A stretch of 64,000 nt of DNA from Salidesulfovibrio onnuriiensis (GTDB lineage Bacteria > Desulfobacterota > Desulfovibrionia > Desulfovibrionales > Desulfovibrionaceae): NCBI RefSeq assembly GCF_008001235.1, contig NZ_CP040751.1, forward strand, positions 3,723,501 through 3,787,500, read 5' to 3'. This document shows positions 63,605 through 64,000 of the stretch, piece by piece (the first letter of the stretch is position 1; each line of letters begins with the position of its first letter). The notes below the pieces were generated by a model, which was not told the origin of the DNA, searched no databases, and worked only from the letters and a program-made list of their open reading frames with translations. Made by a program: the position numbers and the translations under genes.

Positions 63605-64000
63605 TTACGACTCGTTCACCTTCAACCTGGTGCAGGCCTTCCAGCAGCTCGGGGCCGACCCGGTGGTGGTGCGCAACGACCGCGAGGACCTGCTGGAGCT
63701 GGCGGGCAACGGCAAGCTGGAGCGGGTCTGCATTTCGCCGGGCCCGAGCCGCCCGGAAAACGCGGGCTTCTGCCTGGAATTCCTCAAGCGGCTGCCCAAG
63801 GTGGTGCCCGTGCTGGGCGTGTGCCTGGGCCACCAGTGCCTGGGCCACCACGCAGGGGCCGAGGTGGTGCGCAACCGCCGCATCATGCACGGCAAGACCT
63901 CCAAGGTCTTCCACGACAACACCGGCGTGTTCGCGGGTCTGCCCGACGGCTTCGAGGTCTGCCGCTACCATTCCCTGGTGGTGCGGGCCGAGCAGGTGCC
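63585..64000 (+). CDS. trpG: Anthranilate synthase component II (glutamine amidotransferase), 3' end outside window
   Basis: At least 138 residues before the window ends. MFLLIDNYDSFTFNLVQAFQQLGAD, SPGPSRPENAGF, and the catalytic-cysteine motif VPVLGVCLGHQCLGHH are those of class I amidotransferases; YHSLVV near the end is also typical. Supplies ammonia to TrpE. ATG at 63585 with AAGGGAGC upstream, overlapping trpE. Confidence 0.95.
   Translation, partial: MFLLIDNYDSFTFNLVQAFQQLGADPVVVRNDREDLLELAGNGKLERVCISPGPSRPENAGFCLEFLKRLPKVVPVLGVCLGHQCLGHHAGAEVVRNRRIMHGKTSKVFHDNTGVFAGLPDGFEVCRYHSLVVRAEQV

Overview
The window reads as one stretch of chromosome from a GC-rich, sulfate-reducer-like member of the Desulfovibrionaceae (Desulfovibrio/Pseudodesulfovibrio type). 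This is inferred from gene content, not from a marker gene: the archaeal-type entry to the shikimate pathway (an ADH-synthase homologue plus 3-dehydroquinate synthase II) placed before pheA, aroA, tyrA and trpEG, many chemotaxis receptors, two-CW cysteine domains in sensors, and a sigma-54 amtB-glnK unit. No rRNA, tRNA, IS element or CRISPR array was seen.

Layout. 1-6.9 kb: partial esterase, kinase-like protein coupled to a universal stress protein, an HBM-type chemoreceptor, an HD hydrolase and cfa. 6.97-13.8 kb: a tightly overlapping signalling operon (PhnD-like lipoprotein, two-CW histidine kinase, single-domain response regulator, PEP-synthase-like protein without the TIM barrel, and a dual-specificity-phosphatase/YkgJ fusion). 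13.9-18.0 kb: an AT-richer secreted protein and a leftward macro-domain / unknown / hslV / hslU operon with start-stop overlaps. 18.1-19.9 kb: a 59-residue peptide with seven Pro-Asp-Thr repeats followed by a stand-alone LanM-type dehydratase/kinase domain, the best candidate here for an undescribed system. 20.0-27.8 kb: a semialdehyde dehydrogenase and an accessory island of five LysR regulators interleaved with three related tiny membrane proteins and a carboxymuconolactone-decarboxylase-family protein.

28-36.6 kb: TPR protein, Mut7-C RNase-like protein, a frameshifted M48/Ste24 protease, a dCache chemoreceptor, pgm and a two-CW chemoreceptor. 36.6-42.9 kb: a membrane-anchored protein of unknown function flanked by a ~148-bp direct repeat made of the 3' end of bioC, then the divergent biotin cluster (bioF-esterase-bioC leftward, bioA-bioD rightward). 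43-45 kb: a MATE pump and its MarR regulator with a matching pair of palindromic operators. 45.2-49.1 kb: two exported proteins behind a strong promoter with a palindrome, and a GGDEF/TPR protein with degenerate active sites. 49.3-53.4 kb: panC, panD, metK, then a second MarR with a methyltransferase that share an operator. 53.4-56.5 kb: an EAL phosphodiesterase and the amtB-glnK operon behind a textbook sigma-54 promoter. 56.7-64 kb: the aromatic amino acid operon, preceded by a 30-codon leader peptide dense in Phe/Tyr/Trp codons and a terminator, i.e. a transcription attenuator.

Themes: much of the window is sensory and regulatory (three chemoreceptors, one two-component pair, EAL and GGDEF proteins, seven transcription regulators), interspersed with conserved biosynthetic operons for biotin, pantothenate, SAM and aromatic amino acids. 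All function calls rest on reading motifs in the translated sequence; no database search or folding was run.
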